Source of the DNA: Rhodococcus sp. B7740 | GTDB lineage: Bacteria; Actinomycetota; Actinomycetes; Mycobacteriales; Mycobacteriaceae | NCBI RefSeq assembly: GCF_000954115.1 | Contig: NZ_CP010797.1 | Span: forward strand, 1,674,001-1,738,000 | Direction: 5' to 3' | DNA: 64,000 bases | In this document: positions 46,759 to 55,123 of the stretch, in pieces | Layout: each line of letters starts with the position of its first letter | Numbering within the stretch: position 1 is the stretch's first letter | The notes under the pieces: generated by a model | What the model was told of the DNA's origin: nothing | The model's input: the letters and a program-made list of their open reading frames with translations, nothing else | Databases searched by the model: none | Translations under genes and position numbers: made by a program

Positions 46759-48225
46759 TCAGTGCATCGCGATCGGTGCCGCGGACCGCTCGGTCACGTG
46801 CTTCGTTCGGGGCAGGAAGAAGGCGGGGACGAACGTGGCGACGATCAGAATCAGCGCGACCATGAAGGTGGTTCCGAACGCCCTGGCCGAGATGTCGAAG
46901 GCTTCGACCTGGCTGGTCGCCGTCGATGCGGGCTTCTGCTGAGCGGTCAACACCACCGACATCAGCGCAGTACCTATGGAACCGGCCGCTTGCTGAACGA
47001 TGTTCATCAACGTCGAGCCGCGGGCAACGGTGTCGTCGGTCAGTGTCTGCAACGCGGCCGTCATGATGGGCATCATCGTCGAACCGAGGCCGAGACCCAT
47101 GACGAACAGTGCGCCGATGAGCAGGGTGTAGGACGTGTCGGTGCCGACCTGGGTGAACACCGCCATCCCTGCGGTGATGAGCACCATTCCCGCCAGCACG
47201 ATCCTGCCGGGACCGAACTTGTCGGCGATCACTCCCGCGATCGGCATCGCGATCATCGCGCCGATGCCCTGCGGTGCGAGCAGCAGCCCGGCAGTCAACG
47301 TCGTTTCGCCGCGAAGCAGGAAATAGCTCGGGAACAGCAGTCCCGCGCCCATGAAGGCGACCATGAACAGCGTGGTGGTGATCACGGCCACGGTGAGCGA
47401 TCGGTTCGCGAACAGCCGTAGATCGATCAGCGGATGCTGCACACGCAGGGCATGAAAAACGAACAGGACGATCAGCACGAGCCCGACGATGACCGGGACC
47501 AGCACCTTCACCGCGAGAACGGTTTCGGTTTCGACGACCGAGGACGCGCCGTAGAGGAACAGGGCGAGGCCGGGCGAGAGCATCAGCATGCCGCGGAAGT
47601 CGAAGGATTCGGACGGAGTCGGGTTGTCCCTGGGAAAGATCACCACGGCCGCGATCAGGGCGAGGATGCCGATCGGCAGATTGATGAGGAAGATCCAGTG
47701 CCAGCTCGCTGCCTCGATCAGCCAGCCGCCGAGGATGGGCCCTGCGATGGGACCGATGAGCATCGGAACACCCAACACGGCCATCACCCGCCCGATCCGC
47801 TCGGGACCGGCGGCGCGCGTCATGATCGTCATGCCCAGCGGCATCAGCATGCCGCCGCCGAGACCCTGCAACACCCGGAAGGCGATGAGCGAGGTGATGT
47901 CCCAGGCGAAGCTGCACAGCACCGAACCGAGGACGAACAGCACCAGCGCGGTGATGTAGAGGCGCTTGGTCCCGAACCGATCGGCAGCCCAACCGGTCAG
48001 AGGTATGACGGTCGCCAGAGCGAGCGTGTAGCCCGTCATCGTCCACGCGGCGTTGGCGTAGGTGGTGTCGAACACGTCGGTGAACGTCCGGAGCGCGACG
48101 CTGACGACGGTGACATCGAGAATCGACATGATCGCCCCGAGCACGACGACACCGGCGATCTTCAGCAACGCGCCGTCGAGCTTCTCCGGAGCATCGGACG
48201 ACGCGGGCTTCTGCAGGTCGGTCAT
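46759..48225 (-). CDS. DHA2-family (14-TMS) MFS multidrug efflux transporter
   Basis: A 488-residue drug:H+ antiporter-2 transporter with about 14 hydrophobic segments. Motif C-like GVPMLIGPIAGPILGGWLIE and motif A-like GWAADRFGTKRLYI are present, along with the first-helix motif D-like LDVTVVSVALRTF. Efflux of a toxic compound is inferred; the substrate is unknown. The ATG has a GGAG ribosome site. It sits between parA and the phosphatase gene, where mycobacteria have no transporter. A 10-bp palindrome (48311-48320) lies in its promoter region. Confidence 0.9.
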   Translation of the reverse strand: MTDLQKPASSDAPEKLDGALLKIAGVVVLGAIMSILDVTVVSVALRTFTDVFDTTYANAAWTMTGYTLALATVIPLTGWAADRFGTKRLYITALVLFVLGSVLCSFAWDITSLIAFRVLQGLGGGMLMPLGMTIMTRAAGPERIGRVMAVLGVPMLIGPIAGPILGGWLIEAASWHWIFLINLPIGILALIAAVVIFPRDNPTPSESFDFRGMLMLSPGLALFLYGASSVVETETVLAVKVLVPVIVGLVLIVLFVFHALRVQHPLIDLRLFANRSLTVAVITTTLFMVAFMGAGLLFPSYFLLRGETTLTAGLLLAPQGIGAMIAMPIAGVIADKFGPGRIVLAGMVLITAGMAVFTQVGTDTSYTLLIGALFVMGLGLGSTMMPIMTAALQTLTDDTVARGSTLMNIVQQAAGSIGTALMSVVLTAQQKPASTATSQVEAFDISARAFGTTFMVALILIVATFVPAFFLPRTKHVTERSAAPIAMH

Positions 48226-48405
48226 GGTTCTCCAGGAGATGCGAAGGATGTGTGAGGCACGACGGGAAGAGCTGTGTTGTCCGTGGCAGCGAAGATTCGC
48301 CCCGAGAGTAACCGGCCGGTAGGTCCGTACTCAATCGACAAATCGGACACATCCGCAGGCCACCTATGACAAGGGCCACATCCCGAGAGCGGGCATGATC
48401 GTTCC

Positions 48406-49047
48406 ATGACAACACACGGCGGCGTCGAGGCCGGCAGAGTCGTTCTACTTCGGCACGGTGAGACCGAATGGGCGCTTGCCGGCAAGCACACCGGGAACAC
48501 CGACGTCCCTCTCACGAGTACCGGCGAGCGACAGGCCGTCGAGGCCGGATCGCTCCTCCGACTCCTGAAGCTGCGCGATCCCCTGGTGATCACGAGTCCG
48601 CGAGAGCGCGCCAGTCGAACTGCCGAGCTCGCAGGCCTGGAGGTCGACCGGACGTGGGATGCGTTGTCGGAGTGGGACTACGGCGACTACGAGGGCATCA
48701 CCTCGACGCAGATCCACGAGACGGTGCCGCACTGGACCGTCTGGACGCATCCGTGCCCGGGTGGTGAGTCCATCGGAGACATCGCAGTGCGCGTCGAACT
48801 GGTGCTCTCGGTGGTGCTGCCACTGTTGAGCGGCCGCGACGTCGTGTTGGTCGGACACGGCCACTTCTCGCGCGCGCTGATCGCCGGCTGGACAGAGGCC
48901 GCCATCACCGAGGGCAAACGCTTCGCACTCTCACCCGCCGCGTATTCGTTGCTCGGTTTCGAGCATTCGTTTCGCCAGCTCGTTGCGCACAACGTGCACC
49001 CGTCGATTCTCACCGCTGCCACGGCACCGAAAGGAAACCCAGGATGA
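48406..49047 (+). CDS. histidine phosphatase (phosphoglycerate-mutase family)
   Basis: A 213-residue histidine phosphatase with the catalytic VVLLRHGETEWALAGKHTGNTDVPL and the second His in VLVGHGHFSRALI. The mycobacterial protein in this position (Rv3214, gpm2) is an acid phosphatase rather than a true mutase, and this protein is similar in length. The ATG is at 48406; its stop overlaps the start of the GNAT gene (ATGA), giving a two-gene operon. Confidence 0.9.
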   Translation: MTTHGGVEAGRVVLLRHGETEWALAGKHTGNTDVPLTSTGERQAVEAGSLLRLLKLRDPLVITSPRERASRTAELAGLEVDRTWDALSEWDYGDYEGITSTQIHETVPHWTVWTHPCPGGESIGDIAVRVELVLSVVLPLLSGRDVVLVGHGHFSRALIAGWTEAAITEGKRFALSPAAYSLLGFEHSFRQLVAHNVHPSILTAATAPKGNPG

Positions 49048-49520
49048 TTCGCCGCGCCACCGAGGCCGATGTTCCCGCCGTCACCGCTCTCGTGCACGAA
49101 CTGGCCGCGTACGAGAAATCGTCCTCCCTGTGCACCGTTCGAGACGAGCAGCTTCGTTCTGCGCTGTTCGGGGCGCAGCCGTCGGTGTTCGCACACGTAG
49201 CCGAGCACGAGGGGACGGTGGTGGGGTGCGCGCTGTGGTTCTTGAACTTCTCCACGTGGGACGGCGTCAACGGAATCTATCTGGAGGATCTCTACGTGCA
49301 GCCCGCCGCGCGCGGAGAAGGCCTCGGAACGGCACTGCTCGCGGCGTTGGCTGCCGAATGCGTCGATCGGCGGTACACGCGTTTGGTCTGGTCGGTTCTG
49401 GATTGGAACACCCCGTCGATCGGGTTCTACCGATCACTCGGAGCAGAGCCGCAGGACGAGTGGACCACGTTCCGCCTGACCGAGACGGCATTGGCAGAGC
49501 TGGCCACCCGGGCGCGTTGA
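49044..49520 (+). CDS. GNAT family N-acetyltransferase
   Basis: A 158-residue GNAT acetyltransferase resembling the diamine/thialysine acetyltransferase subgroup. Features are the opening IRRATEADVPAVTALVHELAAYE, FLNFSTWDGVNGIYLEDLYV, and the acetyl-CoA loop PAARGEGLGTALL followed by WNTPSIGFYRSLGAE. It overlaps the upstream phosphatase gene by 4 bp. The substrate cannot be fixed from sequence. Confidence 0.9.
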   Translation: MIRRATEADVPAVTALVHELAAYEKSSSLCTVRDEQLRSALFGAQPSVFAHVAEHEGTVVGCALWFLNFSTWDGVNGIYLEDLYVQPAARGEGLGTALLAALAAECVDRRYTRLVWSVLDWNTPSIGFYRSLGAEPQDEWTTFRLTETALAELATRAR

Positions 49521-49538
49521 ACGACCACCTCGGCGGAA

Positions 49539-49958
49539 TCAGTCGTCGACGTCGCTGTATTCGGCGGCCATCCACCGAGAGGACGGCGGGCTGAACAGCA
49601 ACACGAGCACGCCGACGACAACTACTCCGAGAGCGATGCCGTAGGCGGTTTGATGCGATCCGGTCAACAGTGACCACACGACGGGCAGCAGCAGCAGCTG
49701 TACGACGGTGGCGATGGACCTTCCCCAGCGTTTTCCGAGTACCAGGGCGATGCCCGCCGCCCCGACTCCGATACCGAGGACACCGAACCATCCCGCGGTG
49801 CCGTAGCCGTTGGCCACGGCGTTGTCCCCTTCTCCGGAGAACGCTCGGACGAGAAGAACGACGGCGGCCACCAGCGACGCCACGCCTTGCGCTGCGACGA
49901 GCGCCCCGGCGGATCGGAACGTGGCCGGCGGGGTGAGGTTCTCGGGTGAGGTGGACAC
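49539..49958 (-). CDS. small four-helix integral membrane protein
   Basis: A 139-residue membrane protein with four hydrophobic segments (LVAAQGVASLVAAVVLLVRAF, GWFGVLGIGVGAAGIALVLG, IATVVQLLLLPVVWSLLTG, GIALGVVVVGVLVLLF) and short charged ends. I do not recognise a specific family beyond small actinobacterial membrane proteins. It converges with the GNAT gene (18-bp gap). Its start faces the tandem repeat array. Confidence 0.8.
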   Translation of the reverse strand: MSTSPENLTPPATFRSAGALVAAQGVASLVAAVVLLVRAFSGEGDNAVANGYGTAGWFGVLGIGVGAAGIALVLGKRWGRSIATVVQLLLLPVVWSLLTGSHQTAYGIALGVVVVGVLVLLFSPPSSRWMAAEYSDVDD

Positions 49959-49974
49959 GCGACCAGCCTAGGCA

Positions 49975-50366
49975 ACCGGGAGTGGAGCCTGCGGAACGAC
50001 CCGAGGTGACGGGAGTGGAGCCTGCGGAACGACCCGAGGTGACGGGAGTGGAGCCTGCGGAACGACCCGAGGTGACGGGAGTGGAGCCTGCGGAACGACC
50101 CGAGGTGACGGGAGTGGAGCCTGCGGAACGACCCGAGGTGACGGGAGTGGAGCCTGCGGAACGACCCGAGGTGACGGGAGTGGAGCCTGCGGAACGACCC
50201 GAGGTGACGGGAGTGGAGCCTGCGGAACGACCCGAGGTGACGGGAGTGGAGCCTGCGGAACGACCCGAGGTGACGGGAGTGGAGCCTGCGGAACGACCCG
50301 AGGTGACGGGAGTGGAGCCTGCGGAACGACGCAGGTGACCGGAGTGGAGCCTGCGGAACGACCCCG
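49975..50366. repeat. 33-bp tandem repeat array (about 12 copies)
   Basis: A direct tandem array with unit GTGGAGCCTGCGGAACGAC plus CCGAGGTGACGGGA. Ten copies are identical, an eleventh is altered (32 bp) and a twelfth is partial. The unit length is a multiple of three and has no stop in several frames, so long open frames on both strands here are artefacts. The last copy ends directly before the start of the lipid kinase gene. It is not CRISPR, since there are no spacers. Confidence 0.95.
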
Positions 50367-50381
50367 TTAGTGTCAGTGCTC

Positions 50382-51335
50382 GTGCGTGCGCTGCTGATCG
50401 TCAATCCCAATGCGACTTCTACGACGGCTGCGGCTCGGGATCTGTTGGCTCATGCGTTGTCGAGTCGGGTGCGGGTGACGGTTGCGCAGACGACTCATCG
50501 TGATCATGCGTCGGAGCTTGCTCGGGGTGCCCGTGAGGACGGGATGGGTCTGGTGATCGTTCATGGTGGTGACGGGACGGTCAACGAGGTGATCAACGGG
50601 TTGCTCGGGGTGCCGTTGCCGACGTCGATGCAGGCGGTGACGATCGGTGCGATTCCGCCGATTGCGGTCGTTCCCGGTGGTAGTGCGAATGTGTTCGCTC
50701 GTTCGCTGGGTATCGAGGCGGATCCGGTGGCGGCGACGAATCAGTTGATCGGTCTGCTCGATGCACGGGCGCGGCGGACGATCGGGTTGGGGCACTGCGA
50801 CAACCGTTGGTTCACGTTCAACGCGGGTATGGGTCTGGATGCGGACGTGTGTCGGGCTATCGATGCCGGGCGCAAGGACGGCAAGCCGGTGTCTGCGACG
50901 CGTTATGTGCGGTCGGCGGTGCAGGAGTTCTTCAAGCACAAGCGGCAGCCGGCTCGGTTGACGGTGGAGGTTCCGGGTCAGGATCCGTTCGAGGGTGTGC
51001 ACTATGCGTTCGTGTCGAATTCGAGTCCGTGGACGTATTTGAACGAGCGGCCGGTGCACACCAATCCGGGTACCGGTTTCGATTCGGGTCTGGGAGTGTT
51101 CGGCATGCGTTCGACTGCATTGCTCCCTACCTTGCGGGTGTCTCGCCAGTTGCTGGCCAAGGGCGCAGAACCGAAGTCGCGCAAGCTGATTCGGATCGAT
51201 GATGTGCCGAGTGTCCGAATTTCGTCGGCGGAACCGGTCGGTTTGCAGATGGATGGCGACTATCTGGGCGAGCGCACGGAAGCGGAGTTCTTCTCCACTC
51301 CCGACGCGCTCGAAGTGGTCGCGCCGGGCAGGTGA
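50382..51335 (+). CDS. diacylglycerol/lipid kinase family protein
   Basis: A 317-residue DAGK-catalytic-domain protein. It has ALLIVNPNATSTT at the start, VIVHGGDGTVNEVINGLL (the GGDGT nucleotide motif) and AVVPGGSANVFARSLG. Members phosphorylate lipids such as diacylglycerol or sphingoid bases. GTG 50382 gives the usual N-terminus; GTG 50370 and 50376 are alternatives. Codon use differs from all neighbours: roughly its first 240 codons favour G- and T-ending codons (GGT, CAT, GCT, CGG), while the remainder looks nearer to the local norm. Confidence 0.9.
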   Translation: MRALLIVNPNATSTTAAARDLLAHALSSRVRVTVAQTTHRDHASELARGAREDGMGLVIVHGGDGTVNEVINGLLGVPLPTSMQAVTIGAIPPIAVVPGGSANVFARSLGIEADPVAATNQLIGLLDARARRTIGLGHCDNRWFTFNAGMGLDADVCRAIDAGRKDGKPVSATRYVRSAVQEFFKHKRQPARLTVEVPGQDPFEGVHYAFVSNSSPWTYLNERPVHTNPGTGFDSGLGVFGMRSTALLPTLRVSRQLLAKGAEPKSRKLIRIDDVPSVRISSAEPVGLQMDGDYLGERTEAEFFSTPDALEVVAPGR

Positions 51336-51499
51336 GGGCCGCCCGTCCTGGGCATATGCGGCAACACACAGCGCTGTTCTGGGAAACCACGAGCGAAATC
51401 CGTTCACTCGGGGTACAAAGGAGCGCAGAAGGCTAAAGCGAGCCTAACAGAGTGAGCTTGACCACGGTCACGCGCGTACCCCTTGACTTCACCTGAGTT

Positions 51500-51515
51500 C
51501 GTGAAAGCATTCACA
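51500..51515 (+). promoter_or_regulatory. CRP-type binding site upstream of whiB1
   Basis: CGTGAAAGCATTCACA matches TGTGA-N6-TCACA at nine of ten defined positions. It lies 85 bp before the whiB1 start. A weaker second match (51457-51472, CTTGA-N6-TCACG) lies 43 bp upstream. In M. tuberculosis, CRP (Rv3676) binds the whiB1 promoter at two sites. Confidence 0.75.
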
Positions 51516-51599
51516 AGCAACAGTGCGGAAACATTGGTTACCCACTCGTGAACAGAAGAGAAACGAAACGGCGCTTCGGCGCCCGGTAAGGAGCAGAGG

Positions 51600-51854
51600 A
51601 TGGACTGGCGCCACAAGGCAATTTGTCGCGATGAAGATCCGGAACTATTTTTCCCGGTGGGAAACAGTGGTCCGGCGCTCGCGCAGATCGCCGATGCCAA
51701 AGTCGTCTGTACTCGGTGCCCCGTCACCGCTGAATGCCTGTCCTGGGCACTCGAATCCGGCCAGGACGCAGGAGTATGGGGCGCAATGAGTGAAGACGAG
51801 CGCCGTGCTCTCAAGCGACGCAACGCACGTACGCGCGCACGCAGCTCCGTCTAG
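51600..51854 (+). CDS. whiB1: WhiB1 iron-sulfur transcription factor
   Basis: An 84-residue WhiB1. Cluster cysteines are at AICRDEDPELFF and VVCTRCPVTAEC, followed by GVWGAMSEDERRALKRRN. WhiB1 in mycobacteria holds a nitric-oxide-sensitive [4Fe-4S] cluster, binds SigA and is essential. The ATG has a strong ribosome site (AAGGAG). A CRP-type site lies upstream and a hairpin terminator follows. Confidence 0.96.
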   Translation: MDWRHKAICRDEDPELFFPVGNSGPALAQIADAKVVCTRCPVTAECLSWALESGQDAGVWGAMSEDERRALKRRNARTRARSSV

Positions 51855-51875
51855 GACGCACACGCAGCAATCGGC

Positions 51876-51912
51876 AAGGCCCGGTACCCGCTCAGCGGAT
51901 ACCGGGCCTTCT
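51876..51912 (+). terminator. terminator after whiB1
   Basis: An 11-bp stem (51876-51886 with 51900-51910) with additional pairing inside, just after whiB1; it ends in a short T/C-rich stretch. It is also in position to act on the convergent pdtaS gene. Confidence 0.7.
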
Positions 51913-51964
51913 GCGTTCCACGGATCGTCGGCGGGCTCGTTACACACTGTTCACCGAACGTGCA

Positions 51965-53443
51965 TCAGGCCCTCGGCACACGCCGTCCCAGAGGAACTCT
52001 CAACATTGCGTCGGTTCCCCCTCCCGCCGCCGGATGCAGACCGAGCGATCCGTTCAGCTCCACCGATACCAGCGTGCGCACGATCTGCAGTCCGAGACCG
52101 TCCGAGCGTTCCAGGGAGAACCCCGTGGGCAACCCGCGCCCGTCGTCGTGGATGACAACATCGAGCCACTTCGCGGACCGGTCCGCTCCGATTCGGACGA
52201 CACCCGCAGACCCGGCGTCGAATCCATGCTCCATCGCGTTCTGCACCAGCTCCGTGAGCACCATCACCAAGGGCGTCGCCCGTTCGGCCGAGAAGACTCC
52301 GAGTTTGCCCTCGCGCACCACTCGAACTCTCGGGTTGACCGTCGCTATGTCCAACATGATGGGCACCAGACGATCGACGATCTCGTCGAGATCCACTTCC
52401 TCGTCCACCGACATCGACAGCATCTCGTGCACGAGTGCAATGGACGTCACCCGACGAACCGACTCGGACAACGCCGTGCGCGCTTCCTCGTTCTCGAGTC
52501 GACGAGACTGCAGCCGGAGCAGCGCCGCCACCGTCTGAAGGTTGTTCTTCACCCGATGATGGATCTCTCGGATGGTCGCGTCCTTGCTGAGGAGGGCTCG
52601 ATCGCGTCGTTTCACCTCGGTGACATCGCGGATCAGCACAGCCGCACCGGCCGACCTCCCCCGGGGCTGCAGAGCCAACGTACGCACGAGAACGGTGGCA
52701 CCGCGTGCATCGACCTCCATCCGGTGTCCCACGTTGCCGCTGAGCGACGATCTGATGTGGTCGGCCACTTCCTGTGAGTCGAACGGGTCGGTGACCAGAG
52801 ATCGCGTGACCGACGCCAGATCTCGACCGGACAACTCCGTCGTCAATCCCATCCGGTGGTACGCCGAGAGGGCGTTGGGACTGGCGTAGTCCACCCGCCC
52901 CTCGGTGTCGACGCGAATGAATCCGTCGCCCGCTCGCGGGGACGAGTTCACATCGGTCCGCTCCTCCGGGGTGGGAAACGTCCCTTCGCTGATCATCAGA
53001 CACAGGTCGTCGGCACATTCCCGATACGCGACCTCGAGGGCACTCGGCGGTCGAAGCTGCGCGGGATTGGTGTCTCGGGTCAGCACCGCGATGACGTGCT
53101 CCCCGCAGCGCACCGGAATGCTCTCGGTCCGGGTCACCACTCCTCCGTGCACTATTTGCCGCTGCTGCAGCGCGACCATCACGTCGGGGTGCTCGGACTC
53201 GGAGATCGTCGTTCCCACGATGTCGTGCGTGAAGACCGTGGGCGCAGTGGTCGGCCGGCACTGAGCCACACACAGCACGTCGGCAGTCCCACTGGACACG
53301 TCGTCGGTGCCGACCCACAGCAGCACGTCGGCGAACGACAGGTCGGCCAGCAGCTGCCACTCCCCCACGACGCGTTGCAAGTGGTCGACCGCGACACCGG
53401 GGAGGTCGGTGTGCTCGGCCAGAAGGTCACTGAGGGTCGACAC
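51965..53443 (-). CDS. pdtaS: sensor histidine kinase PdtaS
   Basis: A 492-residue soluble sensor kinase of the HisKA_2/HWE type. The N-terminal half has a GAF-like domain (about 15-150) and a PAS-like domain (about 170-290; VDTEGRVDYASPNALSAYHRMG). The dimerisation segment carries the phospho-accepting His in REIHHRVKNNLQTVAALLRL, and the ATPase domain has VLTELVQNAMEHGF, DDGRGLP and GLGLQIVRTLV. In mycobacteria PdtaS phosphorylates the RNA-binding antiterminator PdtaR and senses c-di-GMP or metals; pdtaR is encoded elsewhere. The gene lies upstream of, and converges on, whiB1. Confidence 0.95.
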   Translation of the reverse strand: MSTLSDLLAEHTDLPGVAVDHLQRVVGEWQLLADLSFADVLLWVGTDDVSSGTADVLCVAQCRPTTAPTVFTHDIVGTTISESEHPDVMVALQQRQIVHGGVVTRTESIPVRCGEHVIAVLTRDTNPAQLRPPSALEVAYRECADDLCLMISEGTFPTPEERTDVNSSPRAGDGFIRVDTEGRVDYASPNALSAYHRMGLTTELSGRDLASVTRSLVTDPFDSQEVADHIRSSLSGNVGHRMEVDARGATVLVRTLALQPRGRSAGAAVLIRDVTEVKRRDRALLSKDATIREIHHRVKNNLQTVAALLRLQSRRLENEEARTALSESVRRVTSIALVHEMLSMSVDEEVDLDEIVDRLVPIMLDIATVNPRVRVVREGKLGVFSAERATPLVMVLTELVQNAMEHGFDAGSAGVVRIGADRSAKWLDVVIHDDGRGLPTGFSLERSDGLGLQIVRTLVSVELNGSLGLHPAAGGGTDAMLRVPLGRRVPRA

Positions 53444-53464
53444 GACAGCTCACGTGATCACTGC

Positions 53465-53680
53465 TCAGGACACGACGGCGATGAGGTCGCCCTGCTGAAT
53501 GACGTCGCCCACCGCGACGTCCACCGATGTGACCGTCCCTGCCGTCTCGGCCAGCACGGGAATTTCCATCTTCATCGATTCCAGGATGACGAGGGTGTCA
53601 CCGACCTCGACTGCGTCGCCTCGGGCCACGACCACCTGAAACACCGTGGACACCATCTCCGCACGAACGTCCTCGGACAC
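53465..53680 (-). CDS. biotin/lipoyl-binding carrier protein (TB7.3-like)
   Basis: A 71-residue biotin-carboxyl-carrier-like domain with the biotin attachment motif ESMKMEIPV. It is the actinobacterial TB7.3 type, adjacent to pdtaS as in mycobacteria, and lies just upstream of pdtaS on the same strand. It is likely biotinylated; the carboxylase it serves is unknown. Confidence 0.92.
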   Translation of the reverse strand: MSEDVRAEMVSTVFQVVVARGDAVEVGDTLVILESMKMEIPVLAETAGTVTSVDVAVGDVIQQGDLIAVVS

Positions 53681-53799
53681 CGGCGAACCCCTCTCTCACG
53701 TCACCACGAACTGCGCGGACCACCCACCGGAGGCCAGGCCCGTCACAGTAAGCCAATCACACGTGGGAGACTGTAGTGAACAAACGAGAGGAGCCCATC

Positions 53800-53874
53800 A
53801 TGGGAAAGCGTGGACGTAAGAAGCGTGCTCGTAAGGGCAACAAGGCCAACCACGGCAAACGTCCGAACAGCTGA
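53800..53874 (+). CDS. 50S ribosomal protein bL37 (24 residues)
   Basis: A very short gene encoding 24 residues, MGKRGRKKRARKGNKANHGK then RPNS. It matches the actinobacterial ribosomal protein bL37 first recognised in mycobacterial ribosome structures, which lies at the same place between the biotinyl carrier gene and rshA. It is very basic and Lys/Arg-rich. The ATG has a strong GAGAGGAG ribosome site. It has its own terminator at 53891-53928. Confidence 0.93.
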   Translation: MGKRGRKKRARKGNKANHGKRPNS

Positions 53875-53890
53875 CGGTTTGCCACAAGCA

Positions 53891-53928
53891 ACGAGGGGCC
53901 GAGAAGCTACTGCTTCTCGGCCCCTCGT
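53891..53928 (+). terminator. terminator after bL37
   Basis: A 17-bp near-perfect stem (53891-53907 with 53912-53928) and a 4-nt loop, between the bL37 gene and the convergent rshA gene. The T-tract is poor. Confidence 0.75.
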
Positions 53929-53945
53929 CGTCGTACGAACTGCGG

Positions 53946-54254
53946 TTATTCGGAGTCGGTCTGACGAATCAACACCGTCCGTCGGATCTCGACGCTCAGT
54001 CGCTCGCGCAACCCGGCCGGTGCCTGGTCTCCCCCGCATTTGCGCGAGATGAGCCGCTTGACCTTCTCTTCGATTCCATATGCCTCGAAGCAGGATCCGC
54101 ATTCGTCGATGTGCTTCTGCAGACGGGTCCGGCTCGCTTCGTCGCATTCGTTGTCGAGCATCACCCACACGTCCGCGATCACCGCCGAGCAGTCGAGCCG
54201 CTCGAACTGTGCGTCGCCTTCGTCCCCGCCGTCGATCTTTCCGGTGCCCGTCAC
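53946..54254 (-). CDS. rshA: ZAS-type redox anti-sigma factor RshA
   Basis: A 102-residue zinc-associated anti-sigma factor. The ZAS motif is [13 protein letters not shown] (H-x3-C-x2-C), with further Cys near residues 22 and 37. Under reducing conditions it holds SigH; disulphide stress releases the zinc and SigH. Its ATG overlaps the sigH stop by 4 bp, giving coupled translation as expected for a sigma and anti-sigma pair. Confidence 0.94.
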   Translation of the reverse strand: MTGTGKIDGGDEGDAQFERLDCSAVIADVWVMLDNECDEASRTRLQKHIDECGSCFEAYGIEEKVKRLISRKCGGDQAPAGLRERLSVEIRRTVLIRQTDSE

Positions 54255-55033
54255 TGGACTACCTCCTGCTCGTGCCGGTCGACTGCGCCGTCCCGGTTGA
54301 ATCCGCGCTCCCGTGCAACCCCTGCCAGCAGGCCTCGCAGTTGCTTGCGTCCGCGGTGCAGACGCGACATCACCGTGCCGATGGGCGTGCCCATGATCTC
54401 GGCGATCTCCTTGTACGGGAATCCCTCGACGTCGGCGTAGTACACAGCCATCCGGAATTCCTCGGGCAGAGACTGCAGCGCGGCTTTGATGTCGTCGTCC
54501 GGCAGCGCGTCCAGAGCTTCCACCTCGGCGGATCGCAACCCTGTCGACGTGTGTTCGGCGGTGGCGGCGAGCTGCCAGTCACTGATCTCGTCGGTGGGGT
54601 ACTGAGCGGGCTGACGCTGCTTCTTGCGATAGGAATTGATGTAGGTGTTGGTGAGAATTCGGTACAGCCATGCCTTGAGGTTCGTGCCCTCACGGAACGA
54701 TCGGAACGCCGAGTAGGCCTTGACGAACGTCTCCTGAACCAGATCCTCGGCGTCGGCAGGGTTACGCGTCATTCGCAGAGCTGCGCCGTAGAGCTGATCG
54801 AGCATCGGCAACGCGTCGCGCTCGAAGCGCTCGGTCAACTGTGCCTCGGTCTCGGCAGCCCTGCGCTCCGCGATCGCCTTCTCGTCGTCCACGTCAGCGA
54901 CGGGATTGCTGGCTTCTGTCACGCTGATCCCTTCGATAGCTTCCACCGCCCAGGCTACGGCGCCCGTAGTCGGCTTCTGCGAAGAGATCACCCCCTTCAA
55001 CACGAGGGGACGTCCCGCGGTCAGCACTGCCAT
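54251..55033 (-). CDS. sigH: ECF sigma factor SigH (SigR-type)
   Basis: An ECF sigma factor for thiol-oxidative and heat stress. Region 2 contains [35 protein letters not shown] (written here in parts: [19 protein letters not shown], then [11 protein letters not shown]) and [18 protein letters not shown]. Region 4 has [19 protein letters not shown] and [18 protein letters not shown]. Two starts each have a ribosome site: ATG 55033 (GGAAGGA) gives 260 residues, and GTG 54922 (AAGGGA) gives 223 residues. This resembles the long unstable and short stable isoforms of Streptomyces SigR. A SigH-type promoter lies upstream. Confidence 0.95.
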   Translation of the reverse strand: MAVLTAGRPLVLKGVISSQKPTTGAVAWAVEAIEGISVTEASNPVADVDDEKAIAERRAAETEAQLTERFERDALPMLDQLYGAALRMTRNPADAEDLVQETFVKAYSAFRSFREGTNLKAWLYRILTNTYINSYRKKQRQPAQYPTDEISDWQLAATAEHTSTGLRSAEVEALDALPDDDIKAALQSLPEEFRMAVYYADVEGFPYKEIAEIMGTPIGTVMSRLHRGRKQLRGLLAGVARERGFNRDGAVDRHEQEVVQ

Positions 55034-55073
55034 TCGTCATTCCTTCCGCCTGCATCCGTATCTGTCGTTACAC

Positions 55074-55099
55074 AACACGGCGTCGTCCCGTCGTGTTCC
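55074..55099 (-). promoter_or_regulatory. SigH-type autoregulatory promoter of sigH
   Basis: On the minus strand GGAAC (55095-55099), an 18-bp spacer and GTT (55074-55076) match the SigH/SigR consensus. The transcript would include the longer ATG 55033 start. Confidence 0.75.
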
Positions 55100-55123
55100 C
55101 GCTCGGTCGCTAGAGTCCGGGGA

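Noticed and set aside
46715-48415. Minus-strand 566-codon frame overlapping the efflux transporter in another frame
   Set aside because: Out-of-frame shadow; the real frame has 14 membrane segments and MFS motifs.
49975-50366. Possible CRISPR array
   Set aside because: Copies are directly adjacent with no unique spacers, and no cas genes are present.
49664-50410. Open frames across the 33-bp repeats on both strands, giving 11-residue repeat proteins
   Set aside because: They arise because the unit is a multiple of three without stops. No ribosome site, and no domain beyond the repeat, is visible.
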